Notes: generated by a model not told the origin, from the sequence alone. Shown: positions 24,262 to 36,397, counted from the stretch's first letter. The stretch: DNA of 64,000 nt from Chinchilla lanigera (GCF_000276665.1 NW_004955446.1:13826179-13890178); one strand, 5' to 3'. Translations and numbers: made by a program.

Positions 24262-24480
24262 CTGGGCCAGGCAGGGTGGTGCACACCTTTAATCCCAGTA
24301 CTCTGGAAGGCTAAGGCAGGAGGATCACAAGTTTGAGCCCTCCTGGGGCAGCTTAGCAACTTATTGGAACTCTGTCTCAAAGCTTCAAAAGAAAAATTAA
24401 AAAGGGTTGGGGATATAGCTCAATGTGAAGACCCTGGATACTGGATTCAGGTATGCTAATGTATAAAAAATATTAAAATT
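24262..24480 (+). repeat. B1-dID dimer
   Basis: B1 (ggccaggcagggtggtgcac ... gaactctgtctc), A-rich linker, dID (agggttggggatatagctca ... accctggatactggattcag), A tail. Confidence 0.85.
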
Positions 24481-24489
24481 TAGCTTTAA

Positions 24490-25085
24490 AAGTTATTCCT
24501 CATAGGATAGCTGGTTCTATGTAAGAAATGCTAAGCACCCTCAGCCCTGTCTCTCCCACTGAAGATAATATCTGGACAGGATGCATGGGGCAGCTATTTG
24601 GAGACTCTGAAAAATAAATAGCAGGCAAGGCATGGAATAGCAACAGTATACAAAGCATCACTGAACTAGCAGTGAATTTACTTTTTTTTTCCCACCTCAA
24701 GTTTCTTCTGCCTGAACTTAACCCAGCTGGAAACCCAATGTGAGCACTTCTACAGGAGAAACATTCTGGCCCAAAGAGAAAGAAAGGGAACTTCTGAGCA
24801 TGGAAATTACCTATTTATTTTTTTCTTTTCCCTTTTTTGGCATATACCATGTATCAGGTTTAGGTAATCCTATAACCACATAAAGTGGTAACAATGTAAA
24901 TCTGCAAGAGCCCACACTTAGAAAGCTGGTTCTTTCAATTCACCAAAGTTGTGACTCTAAGTAGGTGGAGCCAACCCAGTGTTTTGTTTTCTTTTCTTTT
25001 CTTTCTGACCTCTAGTCCCTTGGTCCTTGTTTCTGGTGGAACGGTGCTATAGAGCAAGGTAAGGTGAGCTATGACTTTCAGGATG
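24490..25085. other. Intron without recognised elements
   Basis: Pyrimidine tracts near 24683 and 24818 only; no exon or repeat recognised. Confidence 0.45.
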
Positions 25086-25471
25086 GACACTGATATAAAG
25101 GGAATCCCAGGAAAGTAATTTCTCAGAACATGACAGAATTAAACTAGAAATTAGTAATAAAAGAGGAAAACATCCAAATACTTGAAAATTAAGCAAAACA
25201 CTTCCAAGTAATTTATGATCAAAAGCAAATCTCCAGGAAAGTAAAAAAATATTTTAAATTAAATGAAAATGAAATACAACATAGCCAAATCTGTGGGATG
25301 AAACTAAAGCAAGTCAAAAGAAAATATTTTCTTGCTCATTTTGCATCCAACATCATTCTGATATAAACAAAGATAATTCAAAACAAGAAAACTCAGTGTC
25401 CATCCTGAAACTCGTAGCTCAGTATCCATAAACACAGATGTACAAATCCTCAACAAAGTTTAAACAAATCA

Positions 25472-25680
25472 GCCAGGCTGATGGTATACCCCTGTAATTT
25501 CAGCTATTCAGGAGGCTGAGGTAGGAAGATTACAAGACTTCCATCAGTTACTTAAAACAGATGTCTGACTTTCACACTCAAAAACGTTAAGGGTAATTTA
25601 GGGAGAGCCTGGCTGAAAATAAAATAAAAAGGACTATAGTTCAGTACTCCCTGGGTTTAATCCTCAGTAACACAAACATA
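25472..25680 (+). repeat. B1-dID dimer, diverged, inside L1
   Basis: ccaggctgatggtatacccct ... ggaggctgaggtaggaagat; dID half near actatagttcagtactccct gggtttaatcctcagtaaca. A run of extra sequence separates the halves. Confidence 0.65.
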
Positions 25681-26349
25681 TATACATACATACAAACACA
25701 CATATTTTTAAACAAATCAAATGGTAAATAAGTGAAAAGATCAGTATGACCAAGTGGAGTTTATTCTGAGAATGCAAAGCTGGTTCAACATTTAAAAATC
25801 AACCAACACAATCTATCATATTTAACACTAAAGGGAAAAAATACACAAACTGATGCATAAAAGGCATTAAAAAAATATTGTATCTATTCAAGACAAAAAC
25901 TAACAGCAAACCAGTAGTAGTAGGAAACTTCTTCAATCTAATACAGGGAATTTTTACAAAAACAAACAAACACCACACACATACACACACACAAAATCAA
26001 AAACAATTTTAGCTAACATTAAACTTCATTGAGAAAAACTGAATGCTTTCCCTGAAAGACTGGTAAATGACAAAATGTCTATTGTCACACTATTTAACAG
26101 CCTCTTAGAAATTAAAAAAACAAGTATTAAAAACCCTAGAGATTGGAAAGGAAGAAATAAGTTGTCTGTATTCCAAACTTCACTTCACTTATCTACTTAG
26201 AAAATTGCCAAAGAATATACAAAAAAATTATACAGCAAGTGAATTAAGCATAATTGCAGGTTACAAAATCAACACATAAAAATAGTATTTCTATACACAG
26301 TATAAGCCAATGTACAGTAAAGCTTAAGTACTGCACAGTTTCTCTTATA

Positions 26350-26660
26350 TGAGAAACGCAAAATGTGAAGAGCAAACTGAAAGACTGACAAAAGAAACAG
26401 CAACATAGATGGTTAACATATGCAAAGTGAACCAAGGGGGGGGGATGAGATAAAAAAAAAAAAAAGAAATTGTGATGTGTTGTGTACATGTACCAAGAAC
26501 ATGACAATTATATACTATAAACATACCCAAAAAAAGTAAGAATAGGGTCCAAGAAATGAAGGCAGGGAGACAGGGGATAAGAAGTGAATTAAAGTGTGTT
26601 AAGGAAATATAACTCCTCACAATGAATGTAATCATTATTACTACAAACATATACCAATAA
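26350..26660 (+). mobile_element. Separate L1 3' UTR insertion
   Basis: Purine-rich tract with a G run (26437-26446), tgtgttgtgtacatgtacca, ccaagaaatgaaggcaggga, and ending accaataaaaaaagaaaatgg. It is the complement in style of the 3' UTRs at 1-250 and 27290-27450, and interrupts the L1 body. Confidence 0.6.
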
Positions 26661-27134
26661 AAAAAGAAAATGGAATTTTTTTAAAATGCCATTTTACCAT
26701 GGCTTCCAAAAATTACATACAATAAATCTAATACTATATATATAAGATCTTTATATTCAAAATTATAAAACACTAATAAATCAATAAATATATGAAGAGA
26801 CAGACCTATGAACTGGGAAATTCAACACAGTAAAAATGTTCAACTTCCTTAAATGAATCTACAATGAAAAGCACTACTACTTAATACCCTAACAGGACTT
26901 TTCACAAATATAGACAAACTGATTCTACAGTCTACATGAAAAGCAACTAGAATAGCTTTAAAAAATTATAAAAAAGGATGAAGTTGGAAGAAATCAAAGT
27001 ACATTTACTATAAAACTACAGTAATAAAACTGTGTGGTACTGCCAAAGAAATTTAGATCAATGAAACAAAGAGAACACAAAATCACGCCCAAATCAGTAC
27101 AACTGCCCACAAAAGTACAAAGGCTATTAAACAT

Positions 27135-27225
27135 ACTGAGGGTGTGGCTCAATAGTAGAGCACTTGCGTAACACCCACAGGGCCCTAGAGATCCAAACAC
27201 TAAATAAACAAACAAACAAATTGAG
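27135..27225 (+). repeat. ID-family SINE
   Basis: actgagggtgtggctcaata gtagagcacttgcgtaacac and a decayed box B, followed by an aaacaaacaaac tail. Confidence 0.7.
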
Positions 27226-27284
27226 AAGGAATCTTTAAATAGAATTAGAACCCTGACATAAACTTCACATTATTTTGCCTTTTT

Positions 27285-28045
27285 AAAATTCTATTAGTAC
27301 ATGTTTGAGATACATAAGGACGACTTTCATTGTGGTTATTTGGTACATGTACATGACACATTTTAATTCTTTTTCACATCGCTTTTCTTCCTGCCCTCCC
27401 CACTTCCCTCCATCTCCTGGTTTCTTTCCCATTTGGAAAAGATCTATCTCCCTGTTTCCTTTTATTTTCTTCTTTATTTATACTTTGGGTTTCTCATCTG
27501 AGAGAAACTATACAGTAGTTATACTTGTGTGTCTAATTTATTTCACTTAACACTTTTCAAGGTGTGTCCACTTTCCTACCAATGACTCAAATGTATCCTT
27601 CTTTATGGTACAGTATTATTTATGTATAAATACCACATTTTCTTTATCCATTTGTTTGTTGTTGGACATACAGGCTGCTTCCAAGATTTAGCTACTATGA
27701 ATTGTGCTGCTATTAATACTGGTATTCATGTATTGCTATAATAAGATGTCCTTAACTCTCTTGAAAAGATACCTGGTAGGAGAATAGCTGTATTGAGTGG
27801 AATTTCTATTTTTAGCTTTCTGAAGGATCTCTATACTGATTCCCATAATGTCTGTACTGTACTAGTTCATAAGATCCCACTACCAATGTAGAAGGTTTCC
27901 TTTTTCAAAACAGCCTCACCAGCATTAATTATTATTCAATTCTTGCTGTCTGCCATTGCTGTCTGCCATGGAGTAAAATAAAATTTCAGAGTCATTTTAA
28001 TTTGCATTTCTCTAATGGCCAGCAATACTGAACATTTTTTCATGC
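27285..28045 (-). mobile_element. LINE1 3' end inserted in opposite orientation
   Basis: The complement has the L1 3' UTR (27290-27460) and ORF2 end (tccaagattta gctactatga at 27680, ttaatttgcatttctctaatg at 27998). The plus-strand L1 resumes on its right side at about 28045. Confidence 0.8.
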
Positions 28046-28255
28046 AACAGAACTCATACATTATACAAAAGTTTACTCAAAATGAATCAAAGATCTAACC
28101 TTCAAAATTTCAAAAAGAAAATATCTGGAAAAAAAACCGTCATTGCTTGAGGTTAGGCAAAGAACTCATAGGTACAGCAAAGTACAATTTATAAAAGAAA
28201 ATAAGGGCTAAACTGGAGTTTATCAAAATTAAGAACTTTTAGTTTGTGAAAGACC

Positions 28256-28345
28256 ATCAAGGGCTGGGGATGCAGCTCAGTAGTAGAAAACTAGCATGCC
28301 AGAGGCCTTGAGTTTGATCCCCAGCATGAGGGGGAAGAAAAAACA
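28256..28345 (+). repeat. ID-family SINE
   Basis: aagggctggggatgcagctc agtagtagaaaactagcatg ... cttgagtttgatccccagca and an A-rich tail. Confidence 0.85.
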
Positions 28346-28349
28346 AAAC

Positions 28350-28985
28350 AAAACACATGACTGAAGAGCTACAGATTCAGAGACAGTATCTGCAAACTAC
28401 ATGTCTGACACAAAACTACAAAATATGCAAACTTGTCATTGTGAAAAACAGCAGAAGCAGTGAGGTCTCTCGGATCTCCTTCCCCTATTCCTCCTTCCTC
28501 AAAGCACGTTATAAAACGGGAAGGACTGTCCAACCTTCCCTGAAGTAGGTCATAAGATCCCCATTTGAAGATGCTCTCCCTATACCTGCAGGCTTGTAAC
28601 ATCTTGTTCTATGATGAGGAAGGGTTACACAGAAGAATCTGAACAAACAGGCCTTGCTAAGTTTCTCCTAGTTTACCACTATTAGATCACACCCTTTTTG
28701 CCCTATCACATCTCTCCTTGACAACCCACTATTCATCAAACCTAAGCATAAATATACAAAGAATTAACTGTTACTCTGGTCTTCATTTCCTAATGGAAAT
28801 TTTCAAATTAGGTAAAACTTTATTAAGCAAATGTCTATCAAGTTCTTTTGTTAGAAATCTGTCTTTTTTGTTATAGGGGCTTCAACCTAGGATGAGTAGA
28901 GAAAAAAATTTTTCTTCCTATGTGACAAAGTACTTTTATCTAGAATGCTTTAAGAACTATCAAAGTTGAGCAGTAAGAAAATAAA
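28350..28985. other. Segment in the L1 pile without clear assignment
   Basis: 28350-28440 is possibly L1. 28460-28760 contains pyrimidine-rich stretches that I do not recognise; no exon features. Confidence 0.35.
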
Positions 28986-29934
28986 CAACTAAATTTAAAA
29001 AATGGGCGAAGACACGAACAGACACTTTACTAAAGTTTACTATCATCAGCCATTAGGATAATGTGAATTAAAACTACAATGAATTAGCCATCATGAAAAT
29101 GCAAAGCCAAAATATCACTTTATATTCAATCTGTTGATGTAATTTTTAAAAGATATTCACAGGTATTAGATCACAAAAACACTGGAACCTTCATTCACTG
29201 CTGTGAGAATATAAAATGGTGTGGCCACTCTGGAAAACAATCTAGCACTTACTCAAAAAGGTAAACACAGTTATCACATTATTTTGCAATTATACTCCTA
29301 GGTATATACCCAAAAGAATGCAAACATACATTCATACAAAAACTTGTACACAGATGTTCATAGATTGTTCCTTGTTAATAACCAAAACCCAGAAACAACC
29401 CATGTCTATCAACTGATTTCATTAATGTGGTATGTTCAAATTATTCATTAATAAAAAGAATAAAGTATTAATATATCTACAACTTAGGATGAATCTTGAA
29501 AAATTATGCCAAGTAAAAAGCCAGCCACAAAAGACCTTACATCATGATTACATTTGTATGACAGAAGTAGATTAGTGGTTACTCAGGAGTGAGGGGAAGA
29601 GAGAAACAAGGAGTGACTGGCAATAGGAACGGGGTTTCTTTTTCGAGTAACGGAAATGTTCTAAGTGACTACAGTTATGGTTGTACAACTCTGAGTATAT
29701 TAAAAATTATCAAACTGTGCACTTCATAAGACTAAGTTTTATGATATATGAGTTACAGGTCAATAAAGTTGGCATAACATAAAACCCTTGAATACCATTA
29801 CACAGCTATTAAAATGGCTAAAATTAAAAAATACTGACTACTAATGTTAATAGGATACAAAACTAAAATTTTTATACATGGGTGATAGAAAGCAAAATGG
29901 TACAATCACTCAAAGTTGGTTTGACAGTTTTTTT

Positions 29935-30058
29935 CTTTTTCTTGTTTTTGAGACAGGGTCTTACTATGTCGTTAAGGCTGGCCTCAAACTCACAGAAATC
30001 CTCCTGCCTCAGCCTCCTGAGGGCTGGGATTACAGGCATGCACCACCATACCCAGCTG
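29935..30058 (-). repeat. B1-type monomer without duplication
   Basis: Complement: ttttgagacagggtcttact, ggctggcctcaaactcacag, ctcctgcctcagcctcctga gggctgggattacaggcatg. Flanks tgacagttt (about 29922 and 30058) fit a target duplication. Confidence 0.85.
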
Positions 30059-30559
30059 ACAGTTTCTTATAACGTTAAACATACACTCACCTATGACCCA
30101 AGAATCACCTCTCCACATATCTCCTCTAGAGAAACGAAATTATATTCACATATCACATAAAACTCTGCACAACTGCTTACAAAAGCTCTATAATTGCCAA
30201 AAACTAGAAATATTTCGTATGTCCTTCAACAGGTGACTGGATAAACAAATGTACATCCACATAATGGCATACTACTTAGTAAAAAGGGAATGAACTACCA
30301 AATATAGAACAACTTGGATGGCTATCAAAGGCAGTAAGCTCAGTAAAGAAGCTAATCTCAAAAGGTTATATACCGTATGATTCCATTTATATTGCAGTCT
30401 CAACATTACAAAACTATGAAGAAAAAATAACTTTGGCCAGGGATTTTAGGAATCAAGGAGGGTTAATATAGGAGAGTCTTTTAGGGGTAATGAATGAATG
30501 ACCATGACCTCTAATAATAATGTGATTTAATTAAAAATATAGTATACAGTTCAAAGAAA

Positions 30560-32265
30560 GACACCAACAATACAAAAACCATCCTACAGATACCAAGAGG
30601 CAGTAAAGTATCAAGAAATCTATTTATTAATAAAGACTAAGCAAACTGAAGAGTAAGTACACAGACTTGCAGGAAGAATGTGTCTCCAATTATATGAAGG
30701 ACACAGGGTTAGACTTGTGCATGTTTTCAAAGAAAAATGTACTTACCAATGAGTCTAAAAGTATAGTATTTTCTACAGCTACTGGAAATTCCTCAACAGC
30801 TAGATTCCACAACAGCTAGATAATCAAAAAGTGGAAAGTTCTATAGATTATTGCACTAAAGTGTTAGACTGGATGATCCTGTAGTTCTCTTCCAACTCAA
30901 ATATTTTATACATCTATTAACTATAACTTCTAGAGTTAACCTATGATGATAGAAGGTATTGAACATATAAAAGGTATTCCTGATAAAAATATCACTTTTC
31001 ATTGCATAAAAATATTAAAAGCTTTTATGTTCCATATTTTTAAAATGATTGAATAATATAAGATTCTAACAAAAGCCATACTGAAATGTATTTTATTTCT
31101 CCAATGAAAGGATATTAAAATTAAATTCAAAATGCTAGTGTTTAAGACTAATTTCATTAAAAACAAAAGTTATAAATTTCATGCAAATTTCTATAAGCAT
31201 ATTGAAAAAAATCTCTTCTAAATGAAGTACTCTTTACACTCAACAGTGGTAGTCCTCAGAAGATTCAAAACATCTGCATTCACTTTAAAGCTCATCAAGA
31301 CAGACTGACATTTTTAGGAGAAGCATATGGTTTGCTGAACAGTCATCTAGAACAAGATCTTTTGTCTAGTAAGCCCTATTCAAGGACCCTTTACTTATTA
31401 TGTATGGAGTGGCTGAATAAAGAAAAGAACATTTTTCCAGCCCTAGAAAATACAAATAAACTCTTCATCTGGCTTTGTTAAAGATACAGTGAAACATATT
31501 ACAAAAGCAGCCAGATCTTTATTCTCAAAGACTGTGTTCCCCAATGTTTGAAACATTTCTAATCACTGAAACAACTCTGGAGAAGCAAGCAACTTTCTTA
31601 AGAGTACATCTAGCCAAAGACCACCTCCCTCAAACCCATTTCCATTTTAACGGATAAAACACTTCTTAAAAATTTCAAGGGCAGAGTTCAACAGCTGTAC
31701 TACATTAAACCTGAGCCCTTCCAAAAGAAAGAACAAGAGTTTCTAGTGTGGAGTAACATGGCCTACTTTCTCCAAAATTATCAAAGTGCCTTCTTTGCCT
31801 CTAAAAATTTTTCTCCTAGAAAAAGCCTCTGTATAGTACATAGAAGAAAAGCCTTAATTTAGATTAGCAAACTTTACAAAATAAAAGCAATTTTGTTTAC
31901 TTTTTATAAATCTTCCCAATCCCTCTCCCAAGGAAAAAAGTACAGTGCATTTTCAAGTCTATATAGATGTAACATGAAAACTAAATTTTTAATCAGTAGT
32001 TTTCAGTTCTTGCTTCCCATTAGAATCACAGTCAGATCTTCCAAGCAGAGCTAAGCCTCAAGCTAACCTTACAGAACCAACAGATCAGGACCAAGACATC
32101 TGAATTTTGTACAATGTTACCGCACAGCAAACAGGTGATTTTGATACACAATAAACACTTAAACTGAAGAAGTATGCCATAAAAGAAAAATTAAGTCTGG
32201 TAAGATTACCTTTGAGTAACTCAGTTTATATTTACCTACTAAAATACTCAAGGACTAAAATAGAA
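30560..32265. other. Repeat-poor AT-rich intron
   Basis: No SINE, LINE or exon recognised over about 1.7 kb, unlike neighbouring DNA. Nothing that looks coding. Confidence 0.5.
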
Positions 32266-32271
32266 CTTCAG

Positions 32272-32465
32272 CCATGTGTAGTAAAACATGCGTGAAATAC
32301 CAGTCTACTGGAAGGCTGAGGCAGGAGGATTAAAGTTTGAGGTCAGCGTAGGCAATTTAGCAAGTTCCTGCCTCAAAATAAAAATTTTTAAAAGACCCAA
32401 GGATATAGTTTAGTGTGAAGACCCTCTCAGTTCTATCTTCAGTATCACAAAAGTAAAATAAAAAT
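32272..32465 (+). repeat. B1-dID dimer
   Basis: agccatgtgtagtaaaacat ... ggaggctgaggcaggaggat (the lead reads tggaaggctgaggcagg) ... ttcctgcctcaaaataaaa, then gacccaaggatatagtttag ... ctcagttctatcttcagtat. Confidence 0.75.
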
Positions 32466-32884
32466 AAAAGACCACAATTTGAAACAAGACCTCTAAATTA
32501 CTATTATCATTAATTAAAGTAAAAATGACTTAGAACAGTTTGCTACAATACACAAATATTTAGATGAAAACACTGTAATGACTGTGGCCACTGCACAATC
32601 CCAGGAAAGTTCCAGGCTTAGTTGAACTCTGCAAACTAAATAAAAAAAGGTATAAGAGCTCAAGGGTTAATGCAATAATGTGTCAACCTTAAAAGAGCTC
32701 AAGATTTTAATCATTCCAACTATCATTACAGCTTCATTAAGCCTATATGATTTTACACACTTTAATAGGTTTAGCTGCTTGACAGTCAAGCACATGAGAA
32801 ATGAAAAGGGGTGGTGAAACTGCTGAAAGGTACCAGGCTGGTCAAGGAAAAATGTGGAAAGATTAAAAAGCAGACACAAGAGCG

Positions 32885-33040
32885 AGGCACAGGGGTGCAT
32901 GCCTGTAATCCCAACAACTCAGGAGGCTGAAGTCAGCAGGATCTTATATTTGGGCCCTGCCTTAATGAGACCCTTCCTCAAAATAAAAAAACAGAAAAAG
33001 GGCCAGGGAAGTAGCTCAGTTCAAAGTACCTCAAACAAAA
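32885..33040 (+). repeat. B1-dID dimer
   Basis: aggcacaggggtgcatgcct gtaatcccaacaactcagga ... gacccttcctcaaaataaaa, then gggccagggaagtagctcag. The dID is cut short. Confidence 0.75.
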
Positions 33041-33044
33041 CAGA

Positions 33045-33460
33045 ACAGCAGACACAGGAACTCAGAAGGCGTAACAGATCCTTGATAATTTTTAAAGGAA
33101 GGAGAATACAATAACTGTTTTTCCTAATGACCACTAGAATAAGAAAAAATATGTTCAGTATACCTCATTTAATACATGCATTATATGTGTTTTTGTTTCA
33201 GAGGGTAAAAAGTATAGTGCAGTAACCTATAAAAATTTACCAAAAACTTAGGAAAAATATCCTTAGCTCAACTCCCATTATTAATTCTTTTCCCTATATA
33301 GAAGAAATAAAGTAAAAGTTAAGTTTTTTGAATAAAGAATATATCTTGCGAAGAGGCAGAAAAAAAACAGAAGACACTGAGGTTTCAATTTACTATTATC
33401 AGAAATAATATTTCTCATTGTGGAAGTCAACATCTAGATGATTAAGTCTATTTTCTAGCA
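33045..33460. other. Intron without recognised elements
   Basis: AT-rich, no repeat or exon recognised. Confidence 0.4.
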
Positions 33461-33464
33461 ATGC

Positions 33465-33635
33465 AAATATAAGCCATTTCATTTCTGTCCTGTTTCTTTA
33501 TCTGAAAAATTAGGATAGAAACTGTCAAGTCACAGAGTTACTATGGAAATATATGAAATAATATAAAGGAAATCCTTGGCACACTGAATGATATACTGTT
33601 AAAAATAAATGTTAGCTACTATTACTAATTTGTGC
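33465..33635 (+). repeat. MIR SINE
   Basis: tgtttctttatctgaaaaat taggatagaaactg, agttactatggaaatatatgaa, and the end ggcacactgaatg ... aaataaatgttagctactat follow MIR order. Confidence 0.7.
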
Positions 33636-33914
33636 TCAGAATAAGTATCATAAAAATGATATTCAATTTCTACTTATCATGATAAATTTTGGAAGCTTTT
33701 CTATTTCAAATGGTCTATTTTTGGTACAATTCTGTCTGAATTCTGTACATACTCCCAAACACACCTCTCCTAACAGGCAGTACACATGAACCAAGTTGCT
33801 CCATCTTTCTCCATTATGCCCCACACTTATTAAAAACTTTAACTGAAGTTAGTTACTTTAATTCCAAAGGACCTTTCATATTCCAATGAGCATCCTTTCC
33901 CAAATAAACTAATT

Positions 33915-33938
33915 CACAAGAATTAGTGAATTCTTGTG
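33915..33938. repeat. Perfect hairpin 1 (10-bp stem, 4-nt loop)
   Basis: cacaagaatt (33915-33924), loop agtg, aattcttgtg (33929-33938): exact inverse complements. Ten bases left of a larger perfect hairpin. Confidence 0.9.
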
Positions 33939-33947
33939 CAAAAAGCA

Positions 33948-33995
33948 AGACTTTAAAAAGCAAGGTGCAAAAGGGCACCTTGCTTTTTAAAGTCT
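33948..33995. repeat. Perfect hairpin 2 (21-bp stem, 6-nt loop)
   Basis: Arms 33948-33968 (agactttaaa...caaggtgc) and 33975-33995 (gcaccttgc...aaagtct) are exact inverse complements over 21 bases, with loop aaaagg (33969-33974). It sits in NDUFS4 intron 1 and would fold in the intron RNA. No known RNA family was recognised, and there is no T-run terminator context relevant to a eukaryotic gene. Confidence 0.92.
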
Positions 33996-33999
33996 GACT

Positions 34000-34850
34000 A
34001 CCAAAGAAGAGTTGGGAGATTTGTCTAAGTGTATGAGTATAAAATATATTCATAAGACAATTGCAATTCAGAAGTCAAGAGAGTTCAGGATAAATAACCT
34101 AAATTCAGACCACTACAAATAACTAGGAAAAAATATGTACTGTAGATATTTTTTATTCACATTTATGTGGGATGGTGCCTATCCAATTTGCATTGATGAA
34201 GCTACTTATAGAAAATACTACCTCTGGTTTATTGCTTTTTTTCACAACCAATCATCTCTAAATATGTACTTACTTATCTATATGATAAGCATTTACATAC
34301 TACATGCAAACCATTATCCTAGATGCTATGTAGTATACAAACATAAGCCTCAAAAGGCTTGTGACCTCAATATTGACATAACAGTCTATGTAATAAAATC
34401 TGCTCACTTGCAAATGTGTGTGTAAATAAAGTCAGTATATAGGTTATTATGCAGAAGTAACTAACAATCTGTCACTTGCAATGAAAGTTTTTCACTCAAT
34501 TTATATTTTATACATTTATTTTAGAAGAATCAATTTCCGTTTTGCTCCATGTGGTCATTATTTCCAGGATCTGAGCTGAAAGAGGAGATCCACCTGGGAT
34601 ATGACCATCTCACAGCAGAAGGAAAAGGAATATAGCAAAGTATAGAACAGCTCTTAAAACTTCAGTGTAGTGTGGTACATCATTTCCACTCACATGTCAC
34701 TGGTCAACGATCAGAGATATATAATCCTGTAACAGGGAATGGTAGTGAATATTTTAAGCAGTAACACAATCTATCACAATACCTATCACCAAGATTAAAG
34801 AAAAAAAATACAGCTATTCAAACCAGTAATAAAATTAGCATTGATTTAGT
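34000..34850. other. Repeat-poor AT-rich intron
   Basis: The open frame 34135-34425 (96 codons, rich in Tyr/His/Ile) has no start context or family resemblance and looks like chance in AT-rich DNA. Confidence 0.45.
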
Positions 34851-34854
34851 GAAG

Positions 34855-35340
34855 GGTTATGGTTTGTATCTAGATGTGCTCCCAAAGCCTCATGTGGTCA
34901 TACATAGGGCTTTTTAGAGATGGCTGTATCTAGAGTGTGTCATGCTGGGATTAAGTGTGTGATGCTGGAATCAAGGATGTGTGATTACTAAATCAGCCCA
35001 CTGATTGGTCTGGCACAGTTCAGAGAGTGGGTAATGGGAAGGCCTTCCCTGGATGTGAGTGCTACCTGCCATAAAGACGTAAAGCCTGGTTAGAAATATA
35101 AAAGGACAGAAAGAGGACTGCTGTGGTAGCTTGCTGCTTCTTCACTACTTCCTGCTTTGCTGCCTTCTGCCAGCCATGAACTGTTTCTCCTCTGCAACAT
35201 CTCTCTGCATGCTACCATGCCTTGGAGCCAGCTGATCACAGACTGAAACCTCTATAAATTGAAAAGTAAATAAACCTTTCTTCCTTTAACTTTGAGGGTC
35301 AGGTATTTTATTTCAGCAATGAAAACAGTACCTCACTGCT
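34855..35340 (+). mobile_element. MaLR-type LTR
   Basis: Starts near ttatggtttgtatctagatgtgctccc, contains ctgccttctgccagccatga (about 35160) and aaataaacctttcttccttt (about 35268), and ends with a ggtattttatttcagcaatg-aaaacagtac-type terminus. This order is characteristic of mammalian MaLR (THE1/MST/MT-like) LTRs. No internal region was found, so it is probably a solo LTR. Confidence 0.75.
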
Positions 35341-35344
35341 GAAT

Positions 35345-35735
35345 AAGAGTCAGACAAACACATATTAAAATACTTAATTTTCCTAAGAATTTAATAATGA
35401 TGTTTGCCCAAATTATCTGAAATAGACACTAACCTATTGTTCTTAAATGTTTTCCTCTAAGGTGTAATACACATAGAAGGTTGTCAGTCTCAGGACCACT
35501 TCTTCATTGGCAGTCCCTGCAGATTCAGTTTCATATTGGAAAATAAAACAGCAAAATAAAGCCAGCACAAAAATAGGCTTCATAAAAAAGATCTCATACA
35601 TTTGTCAGCACCACAATCATTAATTAACATCTTCTGAGGACCTACCATCCTAAGACCTATGTCTGAAGCAAACACAGACCTAGTCTAAACTGACAAGTTA
35701 TCCAAGGGCTAGGTGAGATTAGTATACAGGAAGAT
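35345..35735. other. Intron without recognised elements
   Basis: No repeat or exon recognised. Confidence 0.4.
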
Positions 35736-35753
35736 GTTAAAATGAGTAACAAC

Positions 35754-35913
35754 TGTAATATAACAGCCATTGTTAATTTCTATCATTTTGTTCTGAAACC
35801 CTGTATCATTTTTACTGTTTTTACTTTGTTCCGTTTGTGTCCATGTTGCTGGTATTTTGCTATTGTTCTTTTTTTTATTATTCTATTTTAAATAAAAATA
35901 ATAAATTAGGAAA
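35754..35913 (+). mobile_element. Very short 5'-truncated L1 insertion with target duplication
   Basis: About 160 bp matching the end of the L1 at 44583-45494 (ccattgttaatttctatcat versus ccattgttaattccctacca, then ctctgtat/ccctgtat and so on), ending in an A/T-rich tail. Flanked by exact aaaatgagtaacaac at 35739-35753 and 35914-35928. Confidence 0.85.
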
Positions 35914-36298
35914 AAAATGAGTAACAACAATGAAGCAAATATCTTCAGTCCAAGAATTATTATTTTGACACACAGTGCCAATTTATCTGGCTGATAGATT
36001 AATATCCTAAGTACTTAAGTTTACCCTGGAAAATCCCTTAGGAAAGTTAGGAAAAGTAAGGATAAATGTGCCTGATTTATCAGGTTTTCTCCTCCCTCAG
36101 GCTCAGCAAAGAAATGTACTCACTCTAGATTAGAAGCTCAGTTAGATCAGATGCAATCACTCACACCCTATTTTAATAACTTTTCTCTCTCGTGTATATG
36201 ATGTTGGGCTTTTAAATTGTTTTCTTTTTTATTTTCTACTAATATACTATAATTGAATCAAATGTTAATGTAGCAGCTGTTTTCTAGCATTTTTTCTT

Positions 36299-36397
36299 TT
36301 TTTTTTTTTTTGGTTTTTCTCCGGTACCGGGAACCGAACTCATGACCTTGCGCTTGCCAGGCAGGCGCTTTTGCCACTGAGCTAAATCCCCAGCCCC
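36299..36397 (-). repeat. Young ID SINE with exact 15-bp target duplication
   Basis: Poly-T, tttttctccggtaccgggaa ccgaactcatgaccttgcgc ... gagctaaatccccagcc. Flanks ctagcattttttctt at 36284-36298 and 36398-36412 are identical. Confidence 0.92.

Larger units (their letters stand above)
25090..30550 (+). mobile_element. Nested LINE1 pile (mainly plus-strand ORF2)
   Basis: Plus-strand L1 ORF2 segments in order: 25130-25460, 25700-26345, 26660-27130, 28045-28255 and 28985-29760, then a second L1 end at 29765-30550. Marks include gaatgcaaagctggttcaac (about 25771), acagtaataaaactgtgtgg (about 27018) and gtgtggccactctggaaaac (about 29218). Gaps are filled by SINEs, a separate L1 3' UTR and an opposite L1. 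Coding capacity is lost. Confidence 0.8.

Noticed and set aside
34135..34425. 96-codon frame in intron 1
   Set aside because: AT-rich chance frame; no splice sites, no recognisable motif.
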